Part shown: piece by piece, positions 34,301 through 45,260 of the stretch
How positions within the stretch are numbered: the stretch's first letter is position 1
How the letters are laid out: each line of letters starts with the position of its first letter
Assembly: GCA_008638375.1 (NCBI GenBank)
Contig: CM018052.1
Location: 15,528,450 to 15,592,449, forward strand
Length of the DNA stretch: 64,000 nt
From: Nyssa sinensis
Taxonomy: Eukaryota > Streptophyta > Magnoliopsida > Cornales > Nyssaceae
Direction: 5' to 3'
Notes under the pieces: generated by a model
What the model saw: only the letters and a program-made list of their open reading frames with translations
What the model was told of the DNA's origin: nothing
The model's database searches: none
Program-made: the position numbers and the translations under genes

Positions 34301-35217
34301 TCATCTGTTCCTCCTCATTCATTACTGTTCGTGAATCACCAACCACCATTAGTGTTCATCACCATACATAAACCAGTTCGTCATCTCTCATCGTCGCCAT
34401 CGAATTCTTAAATTCTTCATTGTTAAAATTAAAAATAAAAAATAAAAATCTCTCCCAGCATAACCTAACCTTCCCAAACCCAATCTGCAGCAGGGTCCAG
34501 TTCTTTTGTTTTGACCAACACTTGGATCCCTTTCCCATTGGCATAATGCGACAATCCATTATAGATTCAAAACTTGATTGGGTTCAGAACTTGGTAAAAG
34601 CTCATCAATCAAGTGTGAATATTAGTGCCTCACGTGTTCCCGTAACTCACCAAAAAAAAAAAGAGCAATGCTATTTTTACCATAAAATTTTATCAAATTT
34701 TTTTACCTCCTAACGTGACTGTTTAGGTATTAGTCAATTAAGCCTCTTCGTATATGCAGGTAGTAGTTAATTAAACCTTTTAGTGTTAGTCAATTAAGTC
34801 TCTTAGACTCACCTGACATGACTAGCACCAAGAGACTGAATTCACTAGTACAAAGAGACGGAATTCATTAGCACCAAGAACAGCCACGTTAACGAGTAAA
34901 GTTTTTTGGTAAAATATTAAGGTAAGGACAGCATTACTCAAAAAAAAAAAAATTCTCTTTTGAGTGAATGCACAACATCCTGGGTTCGTGGAAACCTATG
35001 ATGATGTAAGTGCACAAAGTGAAACAATGATGTCACAATGATGCATGAATGCAATGAAAATAAGTGCAACCTTTTTTTTGTGCGTGTCTTATTTTAAGAA
35101 AAATTATTCATTCATTGGAACATAAACACATCAGTCATGCACCTAATCAATAAAAACATGACACATTCATAAATGTGAAGAATTAAAACTTTATTGTGAA
35201 CTCAGCTTAAATGAGAC
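34301..35217 (+). repeat. Duplicated segment, copy 2
   Basis: Direct repeat of 30305-32182, about 4 kb downstream. It lacks the hAT-like element of copy 1 but carries the small element at 34663-34939, which copy 1 lacks. The two copies therefore diverged before both insertions. Confidence 0.85.
34663..34939. mobile_element. MITE, 277 bp
   Basis: The ends are GAGCAATGCTATTTTTACC and, reading inward from the right, GAGTAATGCTGTCCTTACC. It is inserted within a run of A, so the target duplication is ambiguous. Copy 1 of the host segment (near 31920) shows the empty site. GAGYAATGCT-ended MITEs are widespread in plants. Confidence 0.75.
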
Positions 35218-35540
35218 AGAGTTATAGTTAACTATCCATTATCCTATCGCGTAAGTGGTAGTCATAAAGAGTTGAAATAAATAACCAACTTCCTTGATGG
35301 AAGAAAATTGATAAGGTTTGTTTTTCTATGACTTCAATCGAGTTGTAAGTTTTTAGTAACACATAGAGTAGACAATAAACCCTAATCCCTTTCTTACCAT
35401 ACCATTGTAAGGATTGTGCATGAAGGATGTTCGTGATTTACCATACCATTGTAAGTTTTCTTTGTACATTTTTTTTTTACTTGTTTAAAATCGATTTATT
35501 ATTTATTTAATCATTTTCGTGCAACAGTATATGTATATGT

Positions 35541-35694
35541 TATATGTATGTGTGATATTTGGTGCCATGTTTCAAGTATAAAAAATAACGAGGCTTGCAT
35601 TAATTTAGATTTAGGCTTGTAAATTAATGCAAGGCCCTTATTTTTAATGCTCGACGTGACACCAAAATTCACATATACACATACGACTTAATCC
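35541..35694. repeat. Imperfect inverted repeat (foldback)
   Basis: Arms of roughly 65 bases (GTATGTGTGATATTTGGTG ... CTTGCATTAATTTA against TAAATTAATGCAAGGC ... ACATATACACATAC) flank a short loop. It could be a foldback MITE or an RNA hairpin. Confidence 0.6.
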
Positions 35695-36488
35695 ATTTAT
35701 TGTAATTGGTTGCCCATCAAGATGATGGAACCTTATATCTACACCTACTAACTAACACTAAACTTATAAACCCTATGTCTACACCAACTAACTAACACTA
35801 ATAAACGGTGATGGAATCTTATGTCTACACTTTCTAATTAACACTCTCAGATGGCAACATCACTCCTAGAAAAAGAAGAAGAAGATAGAAACATAAGTTA
35901 CTTGAACAGAGACCAATCGAGCAGCGTTACAAATTACAAATTCTGGAATGAATATTATGAAATTTATTTTGACAATATAAATATTGATAACGAAACATGT
36001 TTTTTTACCTTTTTTTATAAATAAAAAAAAAAAAACTAGGTTCTATTTTCAAAACTTGAAAATGAAATACAGAAAATGTTACCAAACACTACTTTACCAT
36101 TAGTTTATGAGCAATGTTAGAAATATCACCTTTCATATATCACTTTTGAATGTCATATTTTTATATGAAAAAGTCTTACAACCCATGAGATCCATCTTGA
36201 AATCATAAATTGAATGATTTATGTAAGAATGTAGTGTCTAAAGATAATAATAAAAATGTCCTTACCATTATTGTTAGTCTATTAACTTTACCACCACATG
36301 ACCAAATGAAAAGTCACGCTCTCCCAAAAGACGGGAGGTCATGAGTTGGAGTTTTCTTTGCCAACTCACAGTGCACGTTACAATGAAGCCATCTCACTAT
36401 CACCGAGAAATTGACCTGTGACCTACCATCTTACGTCCAAAATTGAAGACTCAGTCCCCTTCCTTCTATTCATATCATCAATCAACTC

Positions 36489-36496
36489 TATTTAAA
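36489..36496 (+). promoter_or_regulatory. TATA box of the decarboxylase pseudogene
   Basis: TATTTAAA lies about 100 bases upstream of the ATG at 36598, with a CT-rich leader between. Position and composition suit a plant promoter. Confidence 0.5.
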
Positions 36497-36597
36497 CTCT
36501 TTATCTCTATGAACAAACACAAGCTTTATTTCTCTCTCGTTTTTCTTCTCCCAAAGAACAGTTCTCTATAGCTCCCAACGTCCCAACCTTTATTCAA

Positions 36598-36750
36598 ATG
36601 GGTACCCTCAACGACAACCATGAACCTGAGAACATTTTCACCAACACCATGAACCCTCTAGATCCTGAGGAATTCAGGAGGCAAGGCCACATTATCATAG
36701 ACTTCTTAACCGACTATTACCAAAACATTGAGAATTACCCAGTTCAAAGC
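36598..36750 (+). pseudogene. Aromatic amino-acid decarboxylase (TYDC-like) pseudogene, 5' part
   Basis: The ATG at 36598 opens 51 codons including [19 protein letters not shown] and [13 protein letters not shown], the N-terminus of plant tyrosine/DOPA or tryptophan decarboxylases (group II PLP-dependent decarboxylases). These cytosolic enzymes make tyramine, dopamine or tryptamine. Ret2 is inserted after this point; the last five bases AAAGC (36746-36750) are one copy of its target duplication. The gene resumes in the same frame at 48144. Confidence 0.9.
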
Positions 36751-38005
36751 TGATATACCCAAGGATCAAAATTTCGTTTCTTTTCCATCGAAACGGCCGA
36801 AATGTTTCCGTTTCTTAGGGAACCGAAACGAAACACTAGTGGAATATCGAAATTCCCATGTTTCTACAGAAACAAAATTGTTTCCGTAAAAACATACCGA
36901 AACTAATGGAAACATACTGAATCAGAAGAAACAATTCTTTTGTATCAACAATAATTCTAGAAGTTAGTAAAAAATAATATCTATTTATTTTTCAAGGATT
37001 AAAACTCAAAATTACAAGAAGATATTTCTATTGTTTTTCCTAAAATAATAGAAAAGGAGTAGGGGAAATAAAGTGTAGAGAAACAACTATTTTAATACTA
37101 AGTTACTAATTATAATAAGTTTAAATCGCTATTTGTTTTACTTTTTATTTTATATGTAATTTGCGTCAAATTATCTAATTCGTGGATATTACATAGTATA
37201 TATCTATTATGTCATTTATCATGAATTAATGTCATTTATTATTTATTAGTGTCATTTATCATGAATATGATGTATATGCCTTAAACATGCACAAATATTC
37301 AATAAATAGGCTTATTTGTATAAATAAATAAATTTTAAGTTATGTTTCCACATGTTTCCAATTTTTACTCCGTTTCCATTATGTTTCCGAAACGTTTCCG
37401 AAACATTTCCATTTCCGAACAGACCGAAACTATACATCGAAACGATATTTTGATCCTTGGATATACCACAAACAGATGCACCAATTACCTTGAGACACGT
37501 GTGCTTACAGAACCAATAAACTCGGTCATACAGAGCAGGTGCAGTCTCCAGGGCATTCTCATACATATATCCTCCAGACCTTATGCTCTGGACAATATTC
37601 ACTCAGTATTCTGTATGGATCCGACCTCGTTGTTTCCTTAACGACCGCCGAGCAAAGAATAAGGAAACAATCTTTTACAAGGAAGCTACCATACATGGTT
37701 ATCTCTATTTTTGATACAATGTTTTACAAGGTAACTGCAATCTCCGATGATCAAATCCTTATTTTCATGGCTCCGAATCCTAATCAACTTAGGGAGGCCA
37801 CAGTCTATAAATTAAACCCTACAAGTACGCTTTATTTTCATACTCATTCTTTGGCTTTCAATACAGTCTTTTCAATTCAGTTTACTTACTTAAGCATCGG
37901 AACGGCTACCGCTGGAGCCAATCCGATGGCCCTCTGATCCCTCTTCTCGAGTGTTCTACAGGTCGCAGAGCCCAGATTTCTTGCGAGCCAAAAAGTGCAG
38001 CATCA
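36751..38005 (+). repeat. Ret2 5' LTR, interrupted by a hAT-like element
   Basis: TGATATACC at 36751 is followed by the insertion (36760-37459). The LTR resumes at 37460 and ends GCAGCATCA at 38005. A TATA-like TATAAATT is near 37806. Confidence 0.92.
36760..37459. mobile_element. hAT-like MITE inside the Ret2 LTR, 700 bp
   Basis: Terminal inverted repeats CAAGGATCAAAATTTCG and CAAGGATCAAAATATCG (the latter read inward from the right), with a perfect 8-bp duplication GATATACC (36752-36759, 37460-37467). The 3' LTR at 47594 shows the empty site TGATATACCACAAAC. Subterminal regions carry many GTTTCCGAAAC-type repeats. No transposase ORF. Confidence 0.95.
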
Positions 38006-38025
38006 GTTTGGTGCCGTCTGTGGGA
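38006..38025 (+). promoter_or_regulatory. Ret2 primer-binding site
   Basis: GTTTGGTGCCGTCTGTGGG follows the LTR directly and corresponds to the Ret1 site with one change in its core (TGGTGCC for TGGCGCC). Confidence 0.65.
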
Positions 38026-38084
38026 AATGACTAATCTCCAAGTGCTCTATTCGCAAAATTTATTCTCCTTCTCACCGGAGAACC

Positions 38085-39690
38085 ATGGCCCCAAATCTCC
38101 GACCGAGACAGAACGCTCAAAACCCACAAAGCTCTCAACGTCGGCCGCCTGTTCCACGAACAAGAGGGTCGACGGTTGATCCCATGCGACAAGAGATTGA
38201 ATCAGTCAAACGACACAACGAACTGGTACAGGAACAGCTACTTGCCATATCTAGAACTCTGGCAATGCTCATACAAAATCAAGGGACGAGTCCTCCTAAT
38301 CTGCCGATCAATATTGCTGAAAGAACGCAACCCCCTATTATCACTGAGAATGAAGAGCCCCATGAGCAGGCTGCGAATAACCAGCCTGGGCACCCCCAGG
38401 GTGTTGCTTACGTCGGTAGAGATCCACAGCCATCAGTAGCCCCAGGTTGGGGAACATCAGCCTTCATCCCTGACGTCCACTACCGGAGCACTACTAGAAC
38501 CCTGACTCCAAGGGCTTCGGGAGCACATCCGGCACCACAGGAGCCTCATCCCCAAGTAGCACCGATCCCGCCAGTTCGGATCCCTTCTCCGTCCGAGGGA
38601 CGTGCTCAGCCCGACTACCTTGAAGCCGAGGCTATAAGGCAAGGTTCACAAGAGGTCCGGTTCAGAGACCCACGGAGGGTCGAAGAAATTGTCGAATCTA
38701 TGGACCGAACAGTAGCTTTGAGAGGTGCCCAGAACCCTCCAAAATAGGACGAGTTGGCCAGGCTGCTCGGAAGACTTGCACCCCATCCACTCCTGCCATC
38801 ATGTCAGAAGAAAGGCCAAGGAAGTTCATGGTGCCAAAGTTCACCCTGTATGATGGGATTGGAGATCCAGGAGATCATCTATAACATTACCAGCATACGA
38901 TGGCCCTCCACGGGGCCTCTGATGCATTTATATGCGGAACTTTCATTACCAGCTTGAAAGAAACTGCTCTAAAATGGTTCCACTACCTCCCTCCAAACTC
39001 AATTACCGACTTCTATGAGCTCGGTAGGCAATTCTTGGACAGATTCATGACCAGCAGAAGGCTCAGAAGGGGACCAGAATTCCTGTTAAATGTCAAGCAG
39101 ACTAAGGAAGAGTCCCTCAGAGCTTACATTGCGCGCTTTAATGCCGAACTCACATAGATCACCGACTGCAGCCCAAGTTTCCTTGTAGCTGCCTTAACTT
39201 CTGGACTTGCTCACGGTGGCTTTAGAGATTCCTTGACCAAAAGCCTTCCTGCCGACATGGCAACATTAATGGACCAGGCCAGGAAGTACATCAACTTGGA
39301 AGAAGCCAACCGCACATCCCAAAAGGGCAAAGAACAAAACCAGAGGGACAATCCAAAGAGGGGGGATCATAAGAAGGACGACCACAGAAGAGACCCTAGC
39401 AAGAAGAGAGCCAGGAGTCCAGAAAAGATAACGGCACCCAAGGTTGTTTACAATTTTGGACCAAGGGAGTTTACTAATTTTACCCCTTTGAACACTACAC
39501 CGAATCAGGTACTTCGGTAGATCCGAGATCGAGAAAACCTGAGATGGCCAGAACACATCAAAGGAGATCCTAGCCTTCAGGACCCAATAAATATTACAAT
39601 TTCCATAAAGATCATGGGCGTACGACTAACTCATGCAGGTCCCTTAGATATGAGATTGAGCAACTCATAAAGAAAGGACGTCTCTGGGAG
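38085..39690 (+). pseudogene. gag: Ret2 gag, frameshifted
   Basis: It starts MAPNLRPRQNAQNP. A TAG near 38745 and a frameshift near 38780 break it. The gag core continues in another frame (KWFHYLPPNSITDFYELG, FLDRFMTSRRL, SLRAYIARFNAEL), with stops near 39157 and 39520. A second frameshift near 39590 precedes the knuckle region (NFHKDHG...CRSL) and the link to protease (KKGRLWEFIKQDGRQNPHED), which is intact here and shows what Ret1 lost. Role as for the Ret1 gag; it is not translatable as one protein. Confidence 0.88.
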
Positions 39691-40449
39691 TTCATTAAGC
39701 AGGACGGGAGGCAGAATCCCCACGAAGACAAGCCTCAACAGCGGACAGAGCAGAGGCCTGAGCAAAGACAAGAGTAGAGGGAAGTTCAAAATGAGCCTCA
39801 AAGGCAGAACAACCATGTCATTTATGTCCTCTATGCAGACTCCCCTATTACAAGAATGTCCAACAGAGCAAAAAAGAGGTATGCTCGGGAGGCTAGGGCT
39901 GCCCCAGACGTATTGCAGATCTCCAACGTTGAAAAAAGGCTCAGACCAGCACCAGAGATCCAATTCACAGAACAAGACCTAGCAGGGGTACACTGCCCTC
40001 ACAGTGATGCCCTCGTCATCACTCTCAAGATAGCCAATTTCGAGATCAGAAGAGTTCTGGTTGACACCGGCAACTCCGTCAATATACAATTCCATGAGCC
40101 ACTCAAACAGATGGGGATGGACCACAACAGCATCAAGCCTACCACTACCGTAATGGCAGCGTTCGATGGTAATCTCAGCACCCTATTGGGAAGGATCGAC
40201 CTGCCTACTACTGTAGGGGAAGGTGAAGGGTAGAAAACCACCATCTCAGAATACATGGTGTTGAATGTGAAATCTCCCTACAATGTCATAATTGGGAGAC
40301 CATGGTTGCACCAGATAGGAGCGGTTACCTCGACCCTCCATCAATGTTTGAAATATGTTCACAATCAGAATGTTTATTCTGTCAGAGGGTGCCAACCAAC
40401 TTCCCGAGAATGCCATGCCATTGCACTCAAGGAAAAGACTGCCAAATAG
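39691..40449 (+). pseudogene. Ret2 aspartic protease region, ending at the conserved TAG
   Basis: VLYADSPITRMSNRAKKRYA, then RRVLVDTGNSVNIQF (DTG present) and VIIGRPWLHQIG. A TAG interrupts it near 40231 (EGEG-stop-KTT; Ret1 and Ret3 read glutamine). The region ends with EKTAK and TAG (40447-40449) followed by CAATTAC, the string shared with Ret1 and Ret3. The frame continues into RT. Confidence 0.87.
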
Positions 40450-40456
40450 CAATTAC
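40447..40456 (+). promoter_or_regulatory. Candidate stop-codon readthrough signal, Ret2
   Basis: TAGCAATTAC, preceded by AAA; same position as in Ret1 and Ret3. Confidence 0.5.
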
Positions 40457-41484
40457 AGTACGCTCGGGACTGTGTAGATCCAATTCTTTCCCACACTCCC
40501 GAGGAGGAAGGTTGCCCCTCCAGAATCGAAGAACCCCTAAGCCTAAGGGGACGGGACAGCAGAGCCAAACCCATTGGCGAGCCCATCAAAGTATTGGTCA
40601 GTTCAGAATCAGAGGGGCGCTATTTGTACATTGGTCCAGACCTGACACATGCCGAGCAAGAGAAAATAATCAGGTTTCTAAAAGACAACCTCTCTATGTT
40701 TGCATGGGAGACCAAAGACATAGAAGTCCAGAGGCTGCTAGAAGCCAAGATGATACGTGAAGTATTCTACCCAGAGTGGCTGGCCAACACTGTCTTGGTC
40801 AAAAATAAAAATGGCAAGTGGAGGGTCTGCGTTGATTGATTAGTGAAGTGGTCTGTGGAGTTAGGGGAATTTGACATATCATATGTACCATGAAACTCCA
40901 TCAAAGGACAAGCCTTGGCAAATTTCGTTGCCGAGTTCACCCCGGCACTTCAGGACAAGGCACAACTTATTGAAACTTTAGGGACCTGGCTGCTCTATAT
41001 TGATGGGTCATCAACCGATCAGGGCTCAGGTGTGGGCCTGGTATTACAGTCCCCCAACGGGCTCTCTTCAGAAAAAGCAGTTAGCCTGGGATTCAGAGCT
41101 TCCAACAACGAAGCAGAATACGAAGCCCTAATCCTAAGCATGACGTTAGCTCTGGAATGCGAAGTTCAAAACCTTAAAGTCTTCTTAGATTCCCAACTGG
41201 TGGTAAGCCAAGTCCTGGGAGAATTCTCCATTAAAGATGATAGGATGCTTCGGTACTCCGAACTGGTGAACTTCTTGAAGCACTCCTTCTAGATGTTCTC
41301 TATCCAGAAAATAGAAAGAAGCCAGAACTGCAGAGCGGATGCTTTGGCAAACATGGTGTCCCGCCTAAAGTCAGAAGGGAACTCCACAGTAAAAATTTCC
41401 TACCAGCCAAGACCTAGCATAGAGGAAGCCCAAGTTGCCCAAATTGCTGAACAGCCCCAGAACTGGATGACCCCAATCCTCTAG
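40450..41484 (+). pseudogene. Ret2 RT relic fused to RNase H
   Basis: After the TAG the frame reads open through EEPLSLRGRDSRAKPIGEPI and MFAWETKDIE. Compared with Ret1, 38 codons are missing after DIE. RT stops at KWRVCVD and jumps to LVKWSVELGEFD, losing 978 bases (326 codons) that contain the whole catalytic core including the YVDD box. Both deletions keep the frame. The second RNase H is present (LLYIDGSSTDQGSGVGLVLQ, SNNEAEYEALI, FLDSQLVVSQVLGEF) with stops at 40837 and 41290. This copy could move only with enzymes from another element. Confidence 0.87.
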
Positions 41485-42696
41485 TACCTAGAATCCGGGC
41501 TCCTCCCAGAAGACAAAAACAAAGCAAGGAGAATCCGAATCAGAGCGGCTCGGTACCTGATCCTGAACAACAAGCTTTACAGAAGGTCTTATTCTCAACC
41601 CCTGTTAAAATGCTTAGCTCCAGAAGAATCTCAATATGTCTTGGCTGAAATACATGAAGGTATTTGCGGGAACCATAATGGGGGCAGAACGATAGCTCAC
41701 CAAGCTCTGACGCAGGGCTATTATTGGCCTAGCATGCTAAGGCAGGCTAAGGAATACGTCCAGAAGTGCGACAAATGCCAAAGGTTTGCCCCATATCAAC
41801 ACCAGCCTCATCACGAGCTCATCCTGATTACTAGTCCTTGGCCCTTCGCTCAGTGGGGGATGGACATCGTGGGTCCATTACCCAAAGCCCCACCAACTAG
41901 GAAGTATCTTTTGGTAGCCATTGACTACTTCTCTAAATGGGCCGAAACTGAACCTCTAACACACATCACAGAGAAGGAAGTTGAAAACTTCACCTGGAAT
42001 AATATTGTCTGCAGGTTCGGTACCACGTGTAATCATCTCTGATAATGGGACGCAGTTCATTGGTAAAGGCTTTAAGAAATTTTGTGAAAATCTCAACATT
42101 AGGCAACACTTTGCCTCTCCAGGCCATTCACAAGCGCATGGGCAAGCAGAGGTCACCAACCGAATGATCCTTGATGGATTAAAGAAAAGGTTGGAGCAGG
42201 CCAAAGGAAAGTGGGCAGAGGAACTCCCTGGGGTCTTTTGGGCCTACAGAACAACCAGAAGAACTCCCACCTCTGAAACTCCCTTCTCACTGGCCTATGG
42301 TACAGAAGCAATAATCCCGGTTGAGATCGGTATGCCAACTTTAAGGACTGAAGCCTTCGAGCAAGAATCCAATGATCAGCAGCTGACAGAAAAATTGGAT
42401 TTGCTTAAAGAAAAAAGGTATCAAACCAGTATCAGGATGGAAGCCTATCAGTAGAGAATGGTCAACAATTCCAAGGTAAGGCTCAAGACGGTCAGCTTTC
42501 AAGTTGGAGACTTTATCTTAAGAAGAGCTTTTCCAAACACCAAGGATCCCACTATGGGAAAGCTGTCACCCAACTAGGAAGGCCCCTACAAAGTGACAAA
42601 GGTTGTTAGGCCTACCACCTATTGGCTAGAGGACATGGCTGGAAAACCTATTCCTAGAACTTGGAATGTAAAGCATTTACGGAAGTATTATCAATA
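41485..42696 (+). pseudogene. Ret2 integrase, frameshifted
   Basis: Zinc domain HEGICGNHNGGRTIAHQAL with KCDKCQ, then the catalytic core WGMDIVGPLP. A small indel near 42020 (CRFG) shifts the frame before ISDNGTQF and GQAEVTNRMI, so all DDE residues are present but in two frames. Stops lie near 42452 and 42576, and the end LRKYYQ is at 42696. Earlier segments without an obvious fault confirm the ancestral residues at the stops of Ret1 (LTQGYYW, KCQRF, FTWNN). Confidence 0.88.
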
Positions 42697-42733
42697 GAGA
42701 TTTTTTCTTTCTTTTTAATACCTCCATGAAATG

Positions 42734-43415
42734 TTCATCTATAATGCACAGGCTTTCAGAGCCTGGCCCATCTATAATGCACAGGCCTTCCGAGCCTGGT
42801 CCATCTATAATGCACAAGCCTTCCAAGCCTGGTCCATCTATAATGCACAGGCCTTCAGAGCTTGGTCCATCTATAATGCACAGGCCTTCAGAGCCTGGTC
42901 CATCTATAATGCACAGGCCTTCCGAGCCTGGTCCATCTATAATGCACAGGCCTTCCGAGCCTGGTCCATCTATAATGCACAGGCCTTCAGAGCCTAGTCC
43001 ATCTATAATGCACAGGCCTTCAGAGCCTGGTCCATCTATAATGCACAGGCTTTCAGAGCCTGGTCCATCTACAATGCACAGGCCTTCAAAGCCTGGTCTA
43101 TCTATAAGGCACAGGCCTTTAGAGCCTGGTCCATCTATAATGCACAGGCCTTCAGAGCTTGGTCCATCTATAATGTACAGGCCTTCAGAGCCTGGTCCAT
43201 CTATAATGCACAGGCCTTCAGAGCCTGGTCCATCTCTAATACATAGGCCTTCAGAGCCTGGTCCATCTCTAATGCACAGGTCTTTAGAGCCTGGTCCATC
43301 CTTAATGCACAGGCCTTCAGAGCGGTCCATCTCTAATGCACAGGCCTTCAGAGCTTGATCCATCCTTAATGCGCAGGCCTTCAGAGCCTGGTCCATCTTC
43401 AATATACAAATTCAA
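42734..43415 (+). repeat. Ret2 tandem array, 33-bp unit, about 20 copies
   Basis: The unit resembles CTATAATGCACAGGCCTTCA followed by GAGCCTGGTCCAT. CAGGC...GCCTG forms a small hairpin. It shares AATG-ACAG-CC and TGGTCCAT with the Ret1 and Ret3 arrays. Open frames through it on both strands are an artefact of the 33-bp period. Confidence 0.93.
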
Positions 43416-44077
43416 TGATCCAGTCTATCCAAAGACAGAAGTTCCGAACATCTTCAACTAATGCCCAACTGCTATTTACACAAGTTTTCTAGATCGGCAT
43501 ATCTCAGAGCTGATACTTAGATTATTTGGCTTATGTACTAACAAGCAACAAATACTACAGTACCGAGTAGGTTTAAAATACTTCATTTCAAGGCAGGTTT
43601 ATGTAAGTTTCTTTGATCTACTCTTAGAACATACAACAGAGTTATTAATCAGGAGTGTTCGGAAGGGCGTTCTAACTCCAAAAGAGCACATCGAAACACA
43701 AGGTACATCAGATTTGAGGAAAAGGAATTCAATTTTATTGATGATTCATAAAATTTACATCAGTACAAGAAGACTAGAAATAAAACAAGTACACAGAAGC
43801 TACAACAAGGACATCACTACATTTTTGTGACATCATGACTTTCTTCCTCGAATCTCTCTAGTAAAGGGGAAAGGGGCCCAAGTTCCAAACCTTCATTACC
43901 GCCGTCACCGGCTTCCATTTGAAAGGAAAGAACCCTGAACCCCAATCTGCATCAAGAAGCACCCAGCCTATTTCATCATCACTGTCACTTATTTCAATAC
44001 CAATGGATGATGAGGGCTCTAGGTCTCAAGAGACCTCTATTCTCTACCTTCGTTTCCCTCAAAATCGGCATGACACC
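43416..44077 (+). other. Ret2 untranslated segment after the array
   Basis: No convincing gene. It would contain the 3' end of the small antisense transcript described next. Confidence 0.35.
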
Positions 44078-44305
44078 CTAGCCGACTTGAGCAAGGGTCT
44101 CTGCCAAGACACAAAGGGAAAGAGGCATCCCACCTTCGTCTTCATCACCAATGCTCCAAGCCTCGGTTAGATCAAGGATGGTCCACCTCCAATCGGAGAA
44201 GTCTCGACCGGATGCTAAGATGGACAAGAAGATCTTTGCCTCCTCTAATCCTTCCTTGGAGACTGATTCAAAGGGAAGGATAACTCTCAGCCACAGTTTA
44301 ATCAT
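44078..44305 (-). CDS. Ret2 second, small antisense ORF
   Basis: The minus-strand ORF of 75 codons begins MIKLWLRVILPFESVSKE and continues with EAKIFLSILASGRDFSDWRW and PLSLCVLAETLAQVG. I do not recognise the protein. It is not part of the Transposase_28-like aORF and has no counterpart in Ret1 or Ret3. About 150 bases upstream is a TATA run (44451-44458), and ATTGCGACGGT lies another 35-50 bases upstream, the same arrangement seen upstream of the main antisense genes. It could be a duplicated promoter driving a captured or decayed gene. Whether it is translated is uncertain. Confidence 0.35.
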   Translation of the reverse strand: MIKLWLRVILPFESVSKEGLEEAKIFLSILASGRDFSDWRWTILDLTEAWSIGDEDEGGMPLSLCVLAETLAQVG

Positions 44306-45260
44306 TCCCAACTTGGACTAAAAATCGTCAATCATCTCCGGGCAAACGGCAAGCTTCTAAAAGACATCCAAATTCTCTCCGACGGGGGAACAATCCGAAA
44401 GCAAAAAAAAAAAATAAAGAGATTGGGTGCAACCGTATGCTCCTCTCTCATATATATAGACCCTCGAAGCCCAAAAGTCACCCAGTTGGACCGTCGCAAT
44501 GGTTAAAGGAAGGGTTGACCTCGAAAGCCCAAAAGACAGCTGTATAAATGAATGACGCATAAAACTGTCCTTTCGGATACCTAAAAGACGGGATGCAAGG
44601 CTTTCCCAAGCATACAGTACTAGTCAAACAAACAGAGTTTAATCCACCTTAATACAAAGGCCCTCGGTCCAACATACAGACCTTTCAGTCTTGGCCATTC
44701 CGTTGACCTCTAACAGACCACGTGTATGACAAAAGGCCATCAGTTCGGATGCATCACAGTCTTGGTCTGAGTGGCTTAGAGGCAGAAGTCTCAATCATTA
44801 GAGTGACAAAGATAAGACACCAAATTACTGCTACAAATCTTGGGCTCGGAACGAGCTGCCTCAGAATTCTTCAGAATTTACTCCCAATATATGTGATACT
44901 AGATCAATATCAGATCCCTACTTGTCTGATTGAAATTGCCTTCCTATCTTATCCAAAGAGGGAGAAACGATCAGAATTAGTCTACAGTCACTGCTTTATT
45001 GCAAATACAGCTTGGAAGACAACTGCCGACCGTTAAAAAGCTGGTCTGAAGAGCTCCAGAACAGCCTCACTTGCAACAATTTCTCATATCAACCATAAAT
45101 TCAAAGGACCAACATACTACACGGCAATACAACGCAATGCTACATGGGTCAACCAAACACAAAAGAAAAGGATGAAGACATTTGAGAAAAAAACCTATTT
45201 CATTCAACAAAAATAGTCTGTTACATTGGAGGTTCAAAAATTAAGCAAAATATATATATC
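44306..45260 (-). other. Ret2 spacer with array relic
   Basis: At about 44650-44695 there are one or two decayed units (AACATACAGACCTTTCAGTC) of the hairpin array, separated from the main array. This implies that the 3' region of Ret2 arose by duplication. GTTGAATGAAATAGG on the minus strand near 45195 could be the aORF poly(A) region. Confidence 0.45.
44451..44505 (-). promoter_or_regulatory. Second antisense promoter-like module in Ret2
   Basis: On the minus strand AACCATTGCGACGGTCC is followed about 40 bases later by TCTATATATATGAGAG. This parallels AACCGTTGTGACGGTTCG plus TATA in Ret3. Confidence 0.4.

Larger units (their letters stand above)
35218..36597. other. Intergenic region upstream of the decarboxylase
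   Basis: It contains a long imperfect inverted repeat at 35541-35694. The last 300 bases look like a plant promoter and 5' UTR; see the TATA feature. No other gene seen. Confidence 0.45.

Noticed and set aside
42677..43402. Open frames of over 200 codons on both strands (GSEGLCIIDGP repeats)
   Set aside because: They are produced by the 33-bp tandem array of Ret2; the period is a multiple of three, so all frames stay open.
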